Source of the DNA: Paenibacillus polymyxa
GTDB taxonomy: Bacteria > Bacillota > Bacilli > Paenibacillales > Paenibacillaceae
NCBI RefSeq assembly: GCF_018614975.1
Contig: NZ_JAGGNR010000008.1
Span: forward strand, 682,001-746,000
Direction of reading: 5' to 3'
DNA length: 64,000 nucleotides
Below the pieces are notes generated by a model that did not search any database, had not been told where the DNA came from, and saw only the letters and a list, made by a program, of their open reading frames with translations. The position numbers were made by a program, and so were the translations under genes. The first letter of the stretch is position 1; each line of letters begins with the position of its first letter. Below are positions 36,818 to 46,210 of the stretch, piece after piece.

Positions 36818-37831
36818 CTAGGAATTAGCTTCCTCTTCTTCGACACTTTCAGCTGGCTGTTCCTGGATCAATCCGGCGAACAAAGCATGCACAAATTGCT
36901 CCGAATCAAACGGCTGCAGATCATCAATTTTCTCACCTAGTCCCACGAGTTTCACTGGCAAATCCAGCTCCTGACGGATCGCAACAACGATCCCCCCTTT
37001 GGCTGTTCCATCCAGTTTTGTCAGCACAAGGCCAGTTACGCCGCTTTTCTCACCAAAAAGTTTAGCCTGATTTAAAGCATTTTGACCTGTTGTTGCATCC
37101 AGTACCATCAGTACTTCATGTGGAGCTTCCGGAATCTCACGCTGAATGACACGGTAGATCTTGTTAAGCTCGTCCATCAGGTTAGATTTATTTTGCAGAC
37201 GACCTGCTGTATCACAGAGCAGAACATCCGCGCCACGTTGCTTCGCTGCCTGCACCGCATCATACATAACGGCTGCTGGATCAGAACCGGATTGCTGCTT
37301 GATCACGTCGACACCAGCACGTTGACCCCATACTTCCAGTTGTTCGATGGCTCCGGCACGGAACGTATCTCCGGCTGCCATAATGACTTTTTTACCTTGC
37401 TGTTTAAAGCGATGCGCCAGCTTGCCAATCGTTGTTGTTTTACCAACACCGTTAACACCAACGAACAAAATAACGGTAATGCCATCCGGATTCATTTTCA
37501 ATTCATTGTTCTGTTCACCGCGAAGAAGATCCGTCAGTTTCTCGGACAATACAGGCTGCAGCTCAGCCGCGTCCTCAATTTTGCGTTTTTTCACCTCAAC
37601 GCGCAGGTCTTCGATCAGATTCATGACCGTATTCACGCCAACGTCTGCTCCGATCAAAATCTCTTCCAGTTCTTCATAGAACTCTTCATCGATTTTTTTG
37701 CGGCGGATTACGAGATCCGACACTTTTTCCACTAACCCTTTACGTGTCTTTTCCAATCCATCCTTGAACTGTTTGGTAACCGACTCCGTTTTGCTTGCAA
37801 TGCTGTCTCTCAGCTTTTTAAAAAAACTCAT
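36818..37831 (-). CDS. ftsY: Signal recognition particle receptor FtsY
   Basis: A 337-residue SRP receptor GTPase. It has a short charged N-terminal segment (MSFFKKLRDSIASKTESVTKQF) in place of the long acidic domain of E. coli, then the NG domain with G1 GVNGVGKTTTIGKLAHRF, AAGDTFRAGAIEQLEVW, DTAGRLQNKSNLMDEL and TKLDGTAKGGIVVAI. I chose the ATG at 37831 because GGAGGGGCTTT precedes it. It is 108 bp after smc, the same order as in B. subtilis. Confidence 0.97.
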   Translation of the reverse strand: MSFFKKLRDSIASKTESVTKQFKDGLEKTRKGLVEKVSDLVIRRKKIDEEFYEELEEILIGADVGVNTVMNLIEDLRVEVKKRKIEDAAELQPVLSEKLTDLLRGEQNNELKMNPDGITVILFVGVNGVGKTTTIGKLAHRFKQQGKKVIMAAGDTFRAGAIEQLEVWGQRAGVDVIKQQSGSDPAAVMYDAVQAAKQRGADVLLCDTAGRLQNKSNLMDELNKIYRVIQREIPEAPHEVLMVLDATTGQNALNQAKLFGEKSGVTGLVLTKLDGTAKGGIVVAIRQELDLPVKLVGLGEKIDDLQPFDSEQFVHALFAGLIQEQPAESVEEEEANS

Positions 37832-37939
37832 AAAGCCCCTCCATCGTGTACATAATCTAAGCGTATTTGCAGAAATCCTCAATCTGAATGATTTTCAATG
37901 ATTACAATGAGTTCATTTGTCTCGCAAGTTTGGATCAGA

Positions 37940-40900
37940 TCAGGCAATTACTGCTTCCTCATCTTCCAGTTTAACCGATACGAGCTTGGATACTCCGCCC
38001 TCTTCCATCGTAACACCGTACAGTACATCAGCCTCTTCCATCGTACCTTTACGATGGGTAACAACGATGAACTGTGTCTGTTCGGAGAATTCACGCAGGT
38101 ACTGGGCAAAACGTACCACGTTAGCTTCGTCCAGCGCTGCCTCTACTTCATCCAGCACGCAGAATGGTACAGGTTTGACATGCAGAATGGCAAATAACAA
38201 AGCCATCGCCGTCAAAGCCCGCTCACCACCGGATAACAGTTGCAGGTTCTGCAGTTTCTTGCCTGGTGGCTGAGCTACAATATCTATTCCCGTTTCAAGC
38301 AAGCGCTCCGGGTCCATGAGAACAAGGTCAGCACGTCCCCCGCCAAACAGCTTGGTAAACACGGTACCGAACTCACGGCGGATGGCATCAAACGTGATCT
38401 TGAATCGCTTCGCCATCTCGTCTTCCATTTCCCGAATAACCTGATACAACGTTGTTTTGGCTTCCACCAGGTCATTCTTCTGTTCACTCAGGAACTCGTA
38501 TCGCTCATTGACCCGCTGGAATTCCTCAATCGCTCCCAGGTTAACATCACCCAGGGCCGATATACTGCGCTTTAGCTTTTGTACCTCTGCCTGTGTATGC
38601 TCCACATCTTCCGGCACAGGATAACGCTCTTTGGCCAGTTCATAGCCCAGTTCGTATTCATCCGTCAGTTTCCGCAGTATATTTTCCAGCTCAACATCCA
38701 GCCGGTTCACCGAAATTTCCGTCTGTCGCATCTGCTCTTCCACAGCTTTTAACTGCGTGCGCTGTTCCTTCGTTTCGTTCTCGGCAAGCTCAAGCTTTTT
38801 CGACAACTCACTTCGGGCAGCACGTTTGAAGTCCAGCTCCTGGGAAGCTTCCGCTTTTTTCAGCTTGTACTGGTTCAGATCTTCAATCTGCTTGACACTC
38901 TCGGTCTGTGTTTTCTTGAGATCTGCTTCCATCGAAGCCAGCAACGTGCGATTCTGACGAAGATCTTTCACCAGCGACTCCACTTCCCGCTCCAGACGTC
39001 GCAATTGTTCTCCATTGGAGAATCGCTCCTGATCAAGCTTGCCTTCGCGCACTTTCAATTCGGTGAGTTGGCTCTGCAATTCTTCCTTCGCGGATTCATT
39101 CGCTTTACGAGCAAACTCAGCTGCATGAATGGCACGATGAGTCGCTTTTTCTTCCTCTTCAAGCTGCTCCAGCTTCTTCACAGCGACGATGCGAGCCGTA
39201 TCCAGCTCTTTGATCTCTTCGGTAAAGCCGCTCTTCTCCTGCCCGGCAACGGCAACCTGTTCAAGCACATGGCGAAGCTCATGCTCTAGCTGCTTCATTT
39301 CCATCGAAGCCTGCTGTTCTGCATTTCGGGTATCGTCACCGGACTGACGAAGCTCATCCAGTTTGTCCTGACACTGCTCCAGTTGAACTTTTACATCATC
39401 CACACTGCGATGCAGTTTCACGATCTGATTTTCGGTATCCAAAATATCCTGGTCGAGCTGGTCCAGTTGCCGTTTTCGGCTGAGCAGACTCACATTTTTC
39501 TTGTGCTGGCTACCACCTGTCATGGAACCACCCGCATTAACCACATCACCTTCGAGTGTTACAACACGGAAACGGTACTGACAGCGAGCCGCAATTTTAT
39601 TGGCAACCTCCAGCGTTTCGGCAATAATAACATTACCGAGCAAGCTGCCAATGATTGAAGCGTACTTGGGTTCGAATTGTACGAGATCAGCACCGATCCC
39701 CACAAAACCCTCCATACCTTCGATCATGGAACGTTCAGCTGCTCCAATGGCACGAGGACGAATGACATCCAGAGGCAGGAACGTTGCACGCCCCAACTGG
39801 CGCTGCTTCAGGAAAGCGATTGCCTGTCTTGAAACCGATTCATTTTCCATGACCACATGCTGCAAGGATGCTCCCATCGCTGTCTCTACTGCAAGTTCGA
39901 TCTTCTCGGGAACTTTAACGAGTTCAGCCACAGCTCCATGAACACCGCTCAGCGTACCTTTACGTGAAGCCTTGAGGACCTCCTTGACACCCAGCATGAA
40001 TCCGTCAAAATCATCCTGCATCTCTTTCATCGTATCGCGGCGGGAGACCTGAGCTTCACGCTTCTGTTCCCATTTACGAACCGTGCCCCGACTTTCTTCG
40101 AGCAGCTTCTGCAGCGACTGAAGTCGTTCACTTTCCGTAATGTAACCACCACGCAGATCACTGATTTCTTTGCCCAAACGAACAACCTTTTTCTCAATGT
40201 CCGCCTTGCGACTTTCCAGTGTCTCTTTTTGATCTTCCCATTTGCCGGATTCCTCAGCCGCGCGATTCATTCTGCGCTCCAGCGTTTCCTTCTGCTGATC
40301 CACATAACGAATTTCATTGCGTGTCTGAGCCATCTGATTCATCAGTTCCAGCAAGTTTCCTTTGAGGCTTTCCTCTTGCTGTTGACTAATGCCACCTGTG
40401 ACACCAATGAGTTTGGCTTCTTCCTGGGACAACTGATTCCTAACTTCACTCAGTTCATGCTCAAGCTTGCCAAACTTCTCACGCAGAGCAAGCAGCTCGG
40501 TTTCCCGTTCGCGATGTCTCTCTTCACTGGCAGCAAGCGTTACTTTGAGCTGCTCCTGATTCGTTTGCAGATGGTGCGAGCGCTCCTTGAGCAGTTCTCC
40601 AAGCCCTTCACTTTTCTCCGTCGCTTCACTGAATTGTAATAAGGCGGATTGAAGTTGCTCTGTCTCGGTCTCCAGGATACGCAGCGCATTCCGATCATTT
40701 TCCAGCTTGGCATCATGCGTAGAGACAATCGCCGCCAGCCCAACCTCTTCCTGTTTTAGCGATTGCAACCTTTCGTTGGCCTTACTCCAAGAGGCATGAA
40801 TCTGTTCGATCTGGTACACATACATGGAAATTTCCTGTGATTTGAGCTGAGAACGAAGTTCCTTATAATGGATCGCTTTCTCCGATTGTTCCTTTAGGGG

Positions 40901-41509
40901 TCCAATCTGATCTTCCAGTTCGGTCACCAGATCATGAATACGCAGCAAATTCTGCTCTGTCTCATCCAGTTTGCGCGTCGCATCCCGCTTGCGGGATTTA
41001 TATTTAACGATACCTGAAGCTTCTTCAAAGATGCCTCTGCGATCCTCTGAACGGGTACTCAGAATCTCTTCGATTCGCCCCTGTCCAATAATCGAGTAGG
41101 CTTCCTTACCGATGCCGGTATCCATAAACAACTCCGTGATATCCTTCAAACGACAAGATTGCTTGTTAATAAAATATTCACTATCCCCGCTGCGATGTAC
41201 ACGACGAGTCACCGTTACTTCACCAAAATCCAGTGCAAGTGCGTGATCCTCGTTATCGAGCGTCAACGACACCTCACCGAAATTAACGGCCTTCCGTGCG
41301 TCACTGCCTGCAAAGATGATATCTTCCATCTTGCCACCACGCAGCGACTTGGCACTTTGTTCCCCCAGAACCCAGCGAATTCCGTCCGATATATTACTCT
41401 TTCCACTTCCGTTCGGACCTACAACAGCCGTAATGCCACGAACGAACTCCATCTCCGTTTTGTCGGCGAATGACTTGAATCCACCCAATTCAATCCGTTT
41501 TAAAAACAT
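37940..41509 (-). CDS. smc: Chromosome partition protein Smc
   Basis: The 1189-residue condensin ATPase that loads at parS sites and juxtaposes chromosome arms. Head: Walker A GPNGSGKSN (residues 31-39) and Q-loop VLGEQSAKSLRG. Two long coiled coils flank the hinge (about 515-670, with GVHGAVAELVKVPEKIELAVETAMG and GDVVNAGGSMTGGS). The C-terminal head has the signature LLSGGERALTAMALLFAIL and Walker B VPFCVLDEVEAALDEANV. The ATG at 41509 gives MFLKRIELGGFKSFA, the family start; GAGGAGGTGACG precedes it. Length matches B. subtilis (1186). Confidence 0.98.
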   Translation of the reverse strand: MFLKRIELGGFKSFADKTEMEFVRGITAVVGPNGSGKSNISDGIRWVLGEQSAKSLRGGKMEDIIFAGSDARKAVNFGEVSLTLDNEDHALALDFGEVTVTRRVHRSGDSEYFINKQSCRLKDITELFMDTGIGKEAYSIIGQGRIEEILSTRSEDRRGIFEEASGIVKYKSRKRDATRKLDETEQNLLRIHDLVTELEDQIGPLKEQSEKAIHYKELRSQLKSQEISMYVYQIEQIHASWSKANERLQSLKQEEVGLAAIVSTHDAKLENDRNALRILETETEQLQSALLQFSEATEKSEGLGELLKERSHHLQTNQEQLKVTLAASEERHRERETELLALREKFGKLEHELSEVRNQLSQEEAKLIGVTGGISQQQEESLKGNLLELMNQMAQTRNEIRYVDQQKETLERRMNRAAEESGKWEDQKETLESRKADIEKKVVRLGKEISDLRGGYITESERLQSLQKLLEESRGTVRKWEQKREAQVSRRDTMKEMQDDFDGFMLGVKEVLKASRKGTLSGVHGAVAELVKVPEKIELAVETAMGASLQHVVMENESVSRQAIAFLKQRQLGRATFLPLDVIRPRAIGAAERSMIEGMEGFVGIGADLVQFEPKYASIIGSLLGNVIIAETLEVANKIAARCQYRFRVVTLEGDVVNAGGSMTGGSQHKKNVSLLSRKRQLDQLDQDILDTENQIVKLHRSVDDVKVQLEQCQDKLDELRQSGDDTRNAEQQASMEMKQLEHELRHVLEQVAVAGQEKSGFTEEIKELDTARIVAVKKLEQLEEEEKATHRAIHAAEFARKANESAKEELQSQLTELKVREGKLDQERFSNGEQLRRLEREVESLVKDLRQNRTLLASMEADLKKTQTESVKQIEDLNQYKLKKAEASQELDFKRAARSELSKKLELAENETKEQRTQLKAVEEQMRQTEISVNRLDVELENILRKLTDEYELGYELAKERYPVPEDVEHTQAEVQKLKRSISALGDVNLGAIEEFQRVNERYEFLSEQKNDLVEAKTTLYQVIREMEDEMAKRFKITFDAIRREFGTVFTKLFGGGRADLVLMDPERLLETGIDIVAQPPGKKLQNLQLLSGGERALTAMALLFAILHVKPVPFCVLDEVEAALDEANVVRFAQYLREFSEQTQFIVVTHRKGTMEEADVLYGVTMEEGGVSKLVSVKLEDEEAVIA

Positions 41510-41559
41510 AGGGTTTCTCGTCACCTCCTCTTGCATATTTCAAGTATTACATTCCAGCG

Positions 41560-41598
41560 CCTAAATAAATTGAACTAAAATAAGATTCAACTTATTTA
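41560..41598. repeat. 14-bp-arm inverted repeat upstream of smc
   Basis: CTAAATAAATTGAA and TTCAACTTATTTAG are inverted repeats with one mismatch (a G-T pair in RNA) and an 11-nt centre. It lies 51-89 bases upstream of the smc start and downstream of the rnc terminator, so it falls in the smc promoter or leader. Confidence 0.6.
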
Positions 41599-41642
41599 GT
41601 TAACGATCAGGCTGACTCCCCCTGAACCTCTTTACAAAAAAA

Positions 41643-41706
41643 AGAGCAAAAAGCAGTCCGGCCGATTACTTCCGCCGGGGCGGACCCGCGGGCTGCTCTT
41701 TGCTCT
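41643..41706 (-). terminator. Strong terminator between rnc and smc
   Basis: A long GC-rich hairpin (AGAGCA...GCAGTCCG against CGGAC...GCTGCTCTT...TGCTCT) followed by eight T on the minus strand, about 30 bp after the rnc stop. It ends the fatty-acid/rnc transcript and separates smc from it. Confidence 0.88.
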
Positions 41707-41734
41707 TCGTTTGTCTATGCGCTATCGGTTAAGC

Positions 41735-42433
41735 TTAGGCTTCAGGAAGCTTCAGTCGATCAAGTGCTGCAGATGCAGCCTGTTGCTCCGCTTCCTTTTT
41801 GGAACGACCTGTACCTCTGCCAAGCCGTTCTTGACCCATATGGACCTCTGAGACAAACTCACGTTCATGGGCAGGTCCCCGTTCCTCAACGATACGGTAT
41901 TCCAAAGCTCCCATATTGTGATGCTGAGTAAGTTCCTGCAGTTCCGTTTTATAATCACTCATTTGCAACTTGCTGCCCAAAACGATCAACGGGAAGACAT
42001 GCTGGTCGAGAAATGTCCGGACAGGCGCAAGCCCCTGATCCAGATACAATGCACCAATGAAAGATTCAAACACATCTGCCAGCAGAGCCGGTCGTGTCCG
42101 TCCTCCAGTTAGTTCCTCACCTTTACCAAGAAGTACATACTGTCCAAAACCCAACGCTTCAGCAAATTTGACGAGGGAAGGCTCACAGACAATGGATGCC
42201 CGCAGCTTAGTTAGTTCACCTTCCGGACGGTTAGGATACAATTGATACAAGTATTCCGATACAGTCAGTTCCAGCACGGCATCGCCCAGAAACTCCAGAC
42301 GCTCGTTGTCCTGATGCTGACTGAACCGGTGTTCGTTTACATAAGAAGCATGGGTAAACGCTTGTTTTAAAAGCTGCCTGTTGTCAAATTTGATTTGAAG
42401 TTTGTGTTGTAACTGCTTCAGATCTTCACTCAA
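41735..42433 (-). CDS. rnc: Ribonuclease III
   Basis: A 232-residue double-stranded RNA endonuclease. The nuclease domain (about 5-150) has the signature [20 protein letters not shown] and the second acidic site [16 protein letters not shown]; the dsRNA-binding domain (about 155-225) has [11 protein letters not shown] and [21 protein letters not shown] chose the TTG at 42433 ([12 protein letters not shown]): AAGGGG is 8 nt upstream and it begins 13 bp after fabF, whereas the longer open frame runs back into fabF. Confidence 0.95.
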   Translation of the reverse strand: MSEDLKQLQHKLQIKFDNRQLLKQAFTHASYVNEHRFSQHQDNERLEFLGDAVLELTVSEYLYQLYPNRPEGELTKLRASIVCEPSLVKFAEALGFGQYVLLGKGEELTGGRTRPALLADVFESFIGALYLDQGLAPVRTFLDQHVFPLIVLGSKLQMSDYKTELQELTQHHNMGALEYRIVEERGPAHEREFVSEVHMGQERLGRGTGRSKKEAEQQAASAALDRLKLPEA

Positions 42434-42446
42434 ACGAACTAGCCCC

Positions 42447-43685
42447 TTATGCTTCAAATTTTTTGAGAATAATGGTGGCATTGTGACCGCCGAATCCAAA
42501 TGAATTGGACATGGCAATATTAACTTTGGTTTGACGTGGAACATTTGGTACATAATCCAGATCACATTCCGGGTCTTGATTTTCCAGGTTGATCGTTGGT
42601 GCCAGTGTCTGATGTGTCAGTGACAATCCGCAGATAACCGCTTCTACACCACCAGCAGCGCCAAGCATATGGCCCGTCATGGATTTAGTGGAACTCACCG
42701 CGAGCTTGTACGCATGATCACCAAACGCCTTTTTGATCGCAAGTGTTTCGGATCTGTCGCCTACGGGCGTCGAAGTTCCGTGTGCATTAATGTAATCCAC
42801 TTCTTCAGGCTCAATACCCGCATTACGAAGTGCCATCTTCATGCAACGTGCTGCTCCGTCCGGGTCTGGTTCTGTCATGTGATGTGCATCACCTGTCAGA
42901 CCATAACCGATCACTTCACCATAAATGCGTGCACCACGTTTTTGAGCATGCTCCAGGGATTCCAGAATCAGAACGCCAGCGCCTTCGCCCATAACAAAAC
43001 CATCACGTTCTGTATCAAAAGGACGGCTTGACTTCGCAGGATCATCATTACGTGTAGACATTGCGCGCATAGCACAAAACCCTGCAAGACCCGTTGGTCT
43101 GATTGTTGCTTCCGCACCACCACAGATCATGGCATCTGCATCACCATTGGCAATCAGCTTGAAGGAATCTCCGATGGAGTGTGTACCTGTAGCACAAGCG
43201 GTAACAACGTTAATGTTAGGACCTTTGGCGCCAAGAGAAATGGACATTTGGCCTGAAGCCATGTTGGAGATCATCATGGGAATAAAGAATGGGCTTACCC
43301 GTTTTGGACCTTTTTGCAACAATGCATTATGTTGGTCCTCCCACGTACCCAATCCACCAATACCTGATCCGATGGATACACCGAAACGTTCTGCATCAAT
43401 ATTCTCGTTAATTTTCAGACCACTGTCTTCAACGGCTTTGAAGCCGGCTGACACAGCGAACTGTACAAAACGGTCCATTTTACGAGCATCCTTGCGATCC
43501 ATATATTCTTCCGGGTTGAAATCCTTGATCTCGGCTGCAATCTGTGTCGTGTATTCACTAACATCAAACGCCTCAATCTGAGAGATTCCGGACTTTCCTG
43601 CCATTAAACTGCCCCAGAACGTTTCCAAATCTTTTCCGAGCGATGTCATTACGCCCATTCCGGTAATTACTACTCTTTGTTTCAA
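42447..43685 (-). CDS. fabF: Beta-ketoacyl-ACP synthase II FabF
   Basis: A 412-residue condensing enzyme that elongates acyl-ACP. The catalytic triad is visible as Cys in [12 protein letters not shown] (about residue 164), His in [12 protein letters not shown] and His in [13 protein letters not shown]. It starts at a TTG (43685) after GAGGTGACTCGG, giving [17 protein letters not shown]. It lies 177 bp after acpP, a spacer filled with two hairpins, and 13 bp before rnc. Confidence 0.97.
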   Translation of the reverse strand: MKQRVVITGMGVMTSLGKDLETFWGSLMAGKSGISQIEAFDVSEYTTQIAAEIKDFNPEEYMDRKDARKMDRFVQFAVSAGFKAVEDSGLKINENIDAERFGVSIGSGIGGLGTWEDQHNALLQKGPKRVSPFFIPMMISNMASGQMSISLGAKGPNINVVTACATGTHSIGDSFKLIANGDADAMICGGAEATIRPTGLAGFCAMRAMSTRNDDPAKSSRPFDTERDGFVMGEGAGVLILESLEHAQKRGARIYGEVIGYGLTGDAHHMTEPDPDGAARCMKMALRNAGIEPEEVDYINAHGTSTPVGDRSETLAIKKAFGDHAYKLAVSSTKSMTGHMLGAAGGVEAVICGLSLTHQTLAPTINLENQDPECDLDYVPNVPRQTKVNIAMSNSFGFGGHNATIILKKFEA

Positions 43686-43735
43686 ACCGAGTCACCTCTA
43701 TATCGACTGCATTACGCAAGTATTTTGTGGGAATA

Positions 43736-43794
43736 TCCGCAAACAGACATCAACTCAACCAAGATAGGCCTGCTTGAGTATAGCTGCTTGCGGA
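43736..43794. repeat. Nested hairpin in acpP-fabF spacer
   Basis: TCCGCAA pairs with TTGCGGA (7 bp), with inner CAG/CTG and ACTCAA/TTGAGT. It lies about 50 bases upstream of the fabF start, within the presumed polycistronic mRNA, and has no T run. Confidence 0.55.
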
Positions 43795-43820
43795 ATGAGA
43801 AAAACCAATGAATGATGAGA

Positions 43821-43852
43821 AGTCCCGCCTGTTCGAGAACATGTGCGGGACT
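43821..43852. repeat. Hairpin just after acpP
   Basis: AGTCCCGC pairs perfectly with GCGGGACT, with inner TGTTC/GAACA. It starts 11 bases after the acpP stop. No T run follows on the minus strand, so it is more likely a stabiliser or attenuator of the acpP message than a full terminator. Confidence 0.65.
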
Positions 43853-43862
43853 AAAAATGACT

Positions 43863-44096
43863 TTAGGTATGAGATTGTATGTAGTTTACAACTTCACCTA
43901 CGGTCGTGATTTTTTCTGCATCTTCATCAGAGATTTCCAAATCAAATTCATCTTCCAATTCCATGACCAATTCCACTACATCCAAAGAATCAGCACCCAA
44001 ATCTTCTTTGAAAGATGCTTCAAGTGTAACTTCAGCTTCGTCTGCGCCCAAGCGGTCGACGACGATGCGTTTTACACGCTCCAATACATCGGACAT
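43863..44096 (-). CDS. acpP: Acyl carrier protein
   Basis: A 77-residue acidic four-helix protein that carries growing acyl chains on phosphopantetheine. The attachment serine is in [18 protein letters not shown] (residue 37). The ATG at 44096 follows GAAGGAGGTGAACCGG; a GTG three codons upstream is inside that site. The 143-bp spacer towards fabG holds a TATAAT (minus strand, near 44116-44121) and a long dyad with AAAATGCC/GGCATTTT arms, so acpP may have a promoter of its own. Confidence 0.97.
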   Translation of the reverse strand: MSDVLERVKRIVVDRLGADEAEVTLEASFKEDLGADSLDVVELVMELEDEFDLEISDEDAEKITTVGEVVNYIQSHT

Positions 44097-44248
44097 CCGG
44101 TTCACCTCCTTCTTTGGTATTATACGAGAATCGCAGGCAAAATGCCATAGAAGACATATGCGGCTCCCGGCCGGGGAACCCGACCTTTTTCCGGCATTTT
44201 GGATCGTCCAGCGCCTGTTCCCCGACTATTGTTCAAGTCCGGGAAGAA

Positions 44249-44998
44249 TTACATGTACATGCCACCATCGACATGCAGCGTCTGCCCTGTCATATAAGAT
44301 GAAGCCTGCGAAGCCAGGAAAGTGACTACACCGGCGATTTCATCCGGCTGACCCAAACGGGACAACGGAATACCACTTAGCATACCGTCCACCAGCTCCT
44401 GGGACAACTCTTTTGTCATATCTGTCTCAATGAAACCTGGTGCAACACAGTTAACTGTGATTCCACGAGAAGCCAGTTCACGAGCAGATGCCTTTGTTAA
44501 ACCAATAACTCCTGCTTTGGCAGCAACATAGTTCGCTTGTCCAGCATTACCGAGCACACCTACAACCGAGGAGATATTGATAATTCTTCCCGACCGTTGT
44601 TTCATCATTGGACGTGTAACCGCCTTAAGGCAGTTAAACACACCTTTGAGATTGGTTTCAATAACCTGATCGAATTCTTCCTCTTTCATACGCATGATCA
44701 GATTATCACGGGTAATACCGGCATTGTTCACCAGAATATCAACGTTGCCCCATGCTTCCAGTGTAGCTTTGACCATTTGCTCAGCTTCATCCATCAGGCC
44801 AACATTGGCTTGAAGTATAATCGCCTTGACGCCTTTGGCACGAATCGCTTCCGCCACTTCCTCAGCTGCCGCTTGGCTACCCGCATAATTCACGGCTACG
44901 TTCGCTCCAGCTTCTGCAAGTGCCAGTGCAATACTGCGCCCAATGCCCCGGGATGCCCCGGTAACGAGTGCATTTTTACCTTCTAATGGTTTAGACAT
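44249..44998 (-). CDS. fabG: 3-oxoacyl-ACP reductase FabG
   Basis: A 249-residue NADPH-dependent short-chain dehydrogenase of fatty-acid elongation. The cofactor motif [19 protein letters not shown], the [10 protein letters not shown] segment and the catalytic Ser-Tyr-Lys ([22 protein letters not shown]) are all intact. The ATG at 44998 is preceded by GGGGAAAGGAGGAATGATT. About 245 bp separate it from fabD, occupied by a dispersed hairpin repeat. Confidence 0.97.
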   Translation of the reverse strand: MSKPLEGKNALVTGASRGIGRSIALALAEAGANVAVNYAGSQAAAEEVAEAIRAKGVKAIILQANVGLMDEAEQMVKATLEAWGNVDILVNNAGITRDNLIMRMKEEEFDQVIETNLKGVFNCLKAVTRPMMKQRSGRIINISSVVGVLGNAGQANYVAAKAGVIGLTKASARELASRGITVNCVAPGFIETDMTKELSQELVDGMLSGIPLSRLGQPDEIAGVVTFLASQASSYMTGQTLHVDGGMYM

Positions 44999-45060
44999 AA
45001 TCATTCCTCCTTTCCCCAAATCTATATCAGTTCAACCAAAGAATGTTTACACTTGCCACT

Positions 45061-45198
45061 CCGATGACAGAATAAACTTCCGATCACTGTTATCCCCAAG
45101 ATTTTTTAATTCCCTTTTCTACAGGGAAAATCCGGTGATAGCGTTCGCCTAAAAGCTTTCTTTCAGAAAGCTTTTAGGCGAACGCTCCGCTTCTTCAG
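45061..45198. repeat. Dispersed intergenic repeat, long copy B with 21-bp-arm hairpin
   Basis: It has the same ordered blocks as copy A (33146-33249): CCGATGACAG, TTCCGATCACTGTTATCCCC, TTTTTTAATT, GGTGATA, and GGCGAACGCTCCGCTTCT followed by CAG. Between GGTGAT and GGCGAACGCT it contains a perfect inverted repeat: arms at 45140-45160 and 45166-45186 (21 bp each), separated by five bases. It sits between fabD and fabG in the same transcription unit, so the fab mRNA would carry a very stable hairpin. Confidence 0.75.
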
Positions 45199-45243
45199 TT
45201 TTTTTCTGTCCTCTCCGTTCTCGTGTAAAAAGCTTAGTTTAAC

Positions 45244-46185
45244 TCATATAACTCCTACTAATTCACTTGCCGTTGCTTCGAGCGTTTCAAGACTGTTCAC
45301 ATTGTACAGTTTTACGGTTTTATCTGTTTTTTTAATCAAACCGGTCAATACACTGCCAGATCCAATCTCGATGAACGTATCCACGCCTTGCTCAATAAGC
45401 CATGTCACACTGTCTTCCCATAATACAGGAGAATAGACCTGAGCTGTCAACAAATCCCGAACCCGTCCATCCTCTGCAGGTCTTGCAGTCACATTAGCGA
45501 CTACAGGAACCGCTGCCGGTGAGAACGTAACGGTTTTCAGTTTCTCTTCCAGCTTCTCAGCTGCACCCTTCATCAATGAAGAATGGAACGGACCACTTAC
45601 TTCAAGTAGAATGGCGCGTTTGCCGCCCGCTTCTTTCACTCGTTCTGCGACAGCAGCTACGCCTTCTTTCACACCAGAGATGACGATTTGTCCCGGACAA
45701 TTAATGTTGGCAAGTTCAACCGCATGACCACTTTCAGATACGTCACGGCAAAGCACCCCCAGCGCTTCCCGATCCGCACCGAGCACAGCAGCCATCGCTC
45801 CTTGTCCACCCGGTACTGCCTGTTCCATATACTGACCACGTGCCCGCACAGTGCTCACTGCGTCAGCAAAGGAAAGAACGCCCGCTGCCACCAGTGCACT
45901 GTATTCTCCCAGACTGTGTCCAGCCGTATAGTCAGGCTGAATTCCTTTTTCTTTGAAAGCTTCAAGCAAGGCAATACTTGCTGTCAACAGAGCCGGTTGT
46001 GTATTTGATGTCTGTTTCAACTCGGTCTCTGGTCCTTCAAATACAAGGTTGCTCAGCGAGAAACCCAATGTTTCATCTGCTGTGCGAAAAATCTCGGTTG
46101 CCGCAGGCACGGACTCATACGCGTCCTTGGCCATGCCTACAGCCTGTGATCCCTGTCCGGGAAATACAAATGCTATTTTACCCAT
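45244..46185 (-). CDS. fabD: Malonyl-CoA-ACP transacylase FabD
   Basis: A 313-residue enzyme that loads malonate onto ACP. It has AFVFPGQGSQAVGMAKD at the start, the catalytic serine in AGHSLGEYSALVAAG and the catalytic histidine in VSGPFHSSLMK. The ATG at 46185 lies 9 nt after GGGAG; two in-frame codons upstream (46194 and beyond) overlap that site or fabH. It begins about 25 bp after the fabH stop. Confidence 0.96.
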   Translation of the reverse strand: MGKIAFVFPGQGSQAVGMAKDAYESVPAATEIFRTADETLGFSLSNLVFEGPETELKQTSNTQPALLTASIALLEAFKEKGIQPDYTAGHSLGEYSALVAAGVLSFADAVSTVRARGQYMEQAVPGGQGAMAAVLGADREALGVLCRDVSESGHAVELANINCPGQIVISGVKEGVAAVAERVKEAGGKRAILLEVSGPFHSSLMKGAAEKLEEKLKTVTFSPAAVPVVANVTARPAEDGRVRDLLTAQVYSPVLWEDSVTWLIEQGVDTFIEIGSGSVLTGLIKKTDKTVKLYNVNSLETLEATASELVGVI

Positions 46186-46210
46186 CTCATTCATCTCCCA
46201 GATGTCTATT

